23,377 nt of DNA from positions 1 to 23,377 of the IMG/VR virus record IMGVR_UViG_3300030109_000136; one strand, 5' to 3'. Both the position numbers and the translations under genes were made by a program. Below, piece by piece: positions 21,712 through 23,377 of this stretch. Source of the DNA: a virus. Within the stretch, counting starts at the first letter, position 1; every line of letters starts with the position of its first letter. The notes below the pieces were generated by a model. It was not told the DNA's origin, searched no databases, and was given only the letters and a program-made list of their open reading frames with translations.

Positions 21712-21740
21712 ATTATAGACTCAAAAATCTATATTATGAA
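21712..21740 (-). promoter_or_regulatory. Candidate late-operon promoter
   Basis: On the minus strand a perfect TATAAT (21712-21717) lies 17 bases downstream of TTCATA (21735-21740). It sits in the gap between the recombinase stop and the first late-operon ORF, and no other promoter is visible for the next several kb. The +1 would be within about two bases of the ATG at 21705, suggesting a very short or absent leader. It overlaps the inverted repeat at 21716-21745, which could regulate it. Confidence 0.5.
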
Positions 21741-21745
21741 GTCTA
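21716..21745. repeat. 30-bp imperfect inverted repeat beside the recombinase gene
   Basis: The two 15-bp halves match at 11 of 15 positions when one is reverse-complemented; the outer arms TAGACT (21716-21721) and AGTCTA (21740-21745) are exact. A ~30-bp imperfect dyad is the usual form of a serine-recombinase crossover site. It abuts the recombinase stop codon and covers the -35 side of the late promoter. It could equally be an operator. Confidence 0.4.
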
Positions 21746-22525
21746 GTGTAGACCTTGAAACTTTCTATTAAGAATCTTGCCCACTTTGTGTGGTGTAAAG
21801 TTTTCATACTCTGGGTGTAAAGACTGTACTTGCTTGGCTATTCTTCTCCAACCCAAACCAGCATCGCTACAAGCATAGATGGTTTTGAGAACTTCTTGCT
21901 CTTCTGGATGTGGCACTAACTTGGTGTGTCGTCTTGAACCAACCTCTTCATACTGTTTGGTAAATCCAAAAGGTGCATCACCACCAATAGAGTAACCTTT
22001 CTCTGCCCAAGCCATCTTGCCATTAGAGGTTCTTTCCAGAATCATCTCTTTCTCCATTTCAGCAAAAGATGCCATCATAGATATGACCATTTCGCTCATC
22101 TGCCTAGCCATATTAAACTTCTTTTTCAAACCAACCTCTTCAGGATTCTTGGGCATGACCACTGGCATGTCTCCAAACAACTCACAAAAGTAGAGAGTTA
22201 TACCAGTCTCTTCTAGTACAGGTATGGTGGTCAACATTTCTTTGACTGATCTAGCAAACCTATCAAGCTTAGTAGCTACAATGATGTCATTGTTATCCAT
22301 CACATCTGTCAGCTCTCTTGAAGCTGGTCTGTCTGTGAGTGGTTTTGCTCCACTCACTCCAGCATCTATGAAGAACTTATCAACAGGTCTGTTGAACTTA
22401 GCCTGAACAAACTCCTCTATCTTCTTTTGTTGGTCTTCCAGTGAAGAGCCATCCTTGGCTTGTTGCACTGTTGATACCCTTACATATCCATAGATATTAT
22501 TGATTTGCTTTCTAGGTTCTATCAT
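21743..22525 (-). CDS. Serine recombinase (resolvase/invertase family)
   Basis: The 260 residues have a resolvase-type catalytic domain: YGYVRVSTVQQ with nucleophile S18, FIDAGVSGAK, and ATKLDRFARS with K86, R89 and R92. The long linking helix SFAEMEKEMILERT follows. The C-terminal ~80 residues begin GGDAPFGFTKQYEE, continue LVPHPEEQEVLKTIYACSDA and GLGWRRIAKQV, and end TPHKVGKILNRK. This is a shortened 'recombinase' domain with helix-turn-helix, much smaller than in large serine integrases, with no Cys-rich coiled-coil arm. It could be an integrase, resolvase or inversion enzyme. The start overlaps the upstream gene by four bases (ATGA). Its stop lies on a 30-bp dyad at the edge of the late promoter. 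It raises the possibility of a temperate phage but does not prove it. Confidence 0.9.
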   Translation of the reverse strand: MIEPRKQINNIYGYVRVSTVQQAKDGSSLEDQQKKIEEFVQAKFNRPVDKFFIDAGVSGAKPLTDRPASRELTDVMDNNDIIVATKLDRFARSVKEMLTTIPVLEETGITLYFCELFGDMPVVMPKNPEEVGLKKKFNMARQMSEMVISMMASFAEMEKEMILERTSNGKMAWAEKGYSIGGDAPFGFTKQYEEVGSRRHTKLVPHPEEQEVLKTIYACSDAGLGWRRIAKQVQSLHPEYENFTPHKVGKILNRKFQGLH

Positions 22526-22797
22526 GACTTGCTCCTTGCTCTTCTATCTCTAGCCATCTTGTTGGCTCTGTCTTTGACCAGCTGATTGTCTTTCTCGATC
22601 TCAACCATCATCTCGTCAAGCACTGCTTTCTTATCTTCAGCTTTCAGCTTAGTAAGTATAACAAGGTCTTTGCGTTTTGGTTGCCAAGTCTGATGCCATT
22701 GCTTTTCCTGATTTTGGTAACACCACTCGATGTGACCAAAGTTGTCAGAGGTAAACCCAAAGGTTACTGGGTTCTCAAATTTTTCATGCCACTTCAT
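22522..22797 (-). CDS. Hypothetical protein in the recombinase operon
   Basis: The 91 residues have a Trp- and aromatic-rich first half (FGFTSDNFGHIEWCYQNQEK, WHQTW) and a charged helical second half (LDEMMVEIEKDNQLVKDRAN) that ends in a basic Arg/Lys cluster (RDRRARSKS). No family is recognised. It shares a one-base overlap with the gene upstream and a four-base ATGA overlap with the recombinase, so it is co-translated. A DNA-binding or recombination-directionality role is conceivable from its size and position, but no helix-turn-helix can be shown. Confidence 0.55.
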   Translation of the reverse strand: MKWHEKFENPVTFGFTSDNFGHIEWCYQNQEKQWHQTWQPKRKDLVILTKLKAEDKKAVLDEMMVEIEKDNQLVKDRANKMARDRRARSKS

Positions 22798-23264
22798 TAG
22801 TCTTGCTCCTTGTTGATTTGTTCGTGATACTTAACATACTCAAGGCAAGCATCGTAGGCTTCCTCGTATGAGTCTTTGTAGTGCTCATCCGCAAATGGGT
22901 CGCCCTCCCAATCTTTATCGCCATCAAAGTCATTTGAATATACCCAAGTAGTGTAGACATCTTCATCACCATCCCAAAGAACATCAAGAAAATCGTGTTT
23001 CTTTTCTAGGGCAACAATTTTTTTTCTGTAGCTGTACTCAGTATCAACTGACTGTTCGTCTTTCTTGTAAAGATTTCTGGCTTCAAGCCTTTCTTTTAAC
23101 TCAGCTTCAAGTTTCTTTATCGTAGCTCTTTTATGCTTGATAACAGAATTAGTAGCATCAATCTGCCTTCTAGCTTCTCTTCTTTTTTCAGTCAGATAGG
23201 TTTTGTAATTTTCGTGACTCCATCTAACAATGTCATCAGTTGGTGTGTAAAATTTATTTTCCAT
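22797..23264 (-). CDS. Hypothetical coiled-coil/acidic protein, first gene of the recombinase operon
   Basis: The 155 residues contain a strongly basic coiled coil at ~25-75 (KRREARRQIDATNSVIKHKR, then ATIKKLEAELKERLEARNLY). An acidic, aromatic C-terminal half follows (DGDEDVYTTWVYSNDFDGDK, WEGDPFADEHYKDSYEEAYD). There is no membrane segment or signal. The acidic half might mimic DNA or bind metal; that is speculation. The start has AGGAGAAAAAC upstream, the same ribosome site as the gene at 102-881, and it is driven by promoter P2. No family is recognised. Confidence 0.55.
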   Translation of the reverse strand: MENKFYTPTDDIVRWSHENYKTYLTEKRREARRQIDATNSVIKHKRATIKKLEAELKERLEARNLYKKDEQSVDTEYSYRKKIVALEKKHDFLDVLWDGDEDVYTTWVYSNDFDGDKDWEGDPFADEHYKDSYEEAYDACLEYVKYHEQINKEQD

Positions 23265-23298
23265 AGTTTTTCTCCTTATTTAAGTTGTTAAAAAAATT

Positions 23299-23343
23299 TC
23301 TCACATCTCCTATACTATAGTAATTGTAGGAATATGCAAGTAT
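23299..23343 (-). promoter_or_regulatory. Promoter P2 (shared element with P1)
   Basis: On the minus strand TTGCAT (23334-23339), a 16-nt spacer and TAGTAT (23312-23317) precede the three-gene recombinase operon. GTAGGAATATGCAAGTAT (23326-23343, + strand) matches P1 at 17 of 18 bases and TCTCACAT (23299-23306) matches exactly. The flanking 23265-23377 is otherwise AT-rich with no ORF. Confidence 0.7.
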
Positions 23344-23377
23344 TAATATGTTACAACATAATAAAATATTTGTTTGC

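Overview
The window is 23.4 kb of AT-rich DNA in which every supportable gene lies on the minus strand. It is almost certainly part of a tailed-phage genome or a prophage. It carries a large terminase, a portal with a long C-terminal coiled region (P22/short-tail style), a scaffold-like protein, an HK97-fold-type major capsid protein, an S74-chaperone tail fibre, a T4-type endolysin and a two-component spanin. Base composition, very tight gene packing and the protein families resemble phages of marine, streamlined Gram-negative bacteria. The lipoproteins and outer-membrane secretion proteins require a Gram-negative host. No host gene, tRNA or rRNA was found, so the host species cannot be named.

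In transcription order (right to left): 23.26-21.74 kb is a three-gene operon behind a strong promoter (two unknown genes, then a serine recombinase). At 21.7 kb there is a second promoter, overlapping an inverted repeat, that probably opens the long late operon. Next come a 40-codon ORF, two repetitive adhesion or fibre proteins (22-residue and 17-residue repeats), a small structural protein and a 2OG-Fe(II) oxygenase. From 17.1 to 15.4 kb lie seven very small genes, most encoding membrane proteins of holin-like build. From 15.4 to 10.7 kb lies the accessory cassette: CsgF, CsgG, a curlin-like secreted repeat protein, a FecR-domain protein whose C-terminus looks curlin-like, and a CHASE2-class III nucleotide cyclase. 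From 10.7 to 9.1 kb follow i-spanin, o-spanin, a staphylococcal-nuclease-type nuclease and lysozyme. From 9.0 to 1.0 kb is the packaging/head module: TerL, portal, an AT-hook/histone-like protein, a small protein, a GroES-like co-chaperonin, scaffold, two structural proteins and major capsid, ending at a clear bidirectional terminator. A separate gene for an OB-fold-like protein (102-881) has its own promoter, which shares an 18-base block, -10/-35 spacing and leader with the promoter at the right end.

The most unusual content is the csgF-csgG-curlin-fecR-CHASE2 cyclase cassette between the holin-like genes and the spanins. Its genes overlap, and three signal-peptide regions are nested inside the 3' end of the preceding gene. 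The simplest reading is that the phage encodes its own curli-type export pore, a secreted amyloid-like substrate, an envelope sensor or nucleator and an inner-membrane cyclase, co-expressed with the lysis genes. Whether it remodels the host surface, signals through cAMP/cGMP or adds a route through the outer membrane during lysis cannot be told from sequence alone.
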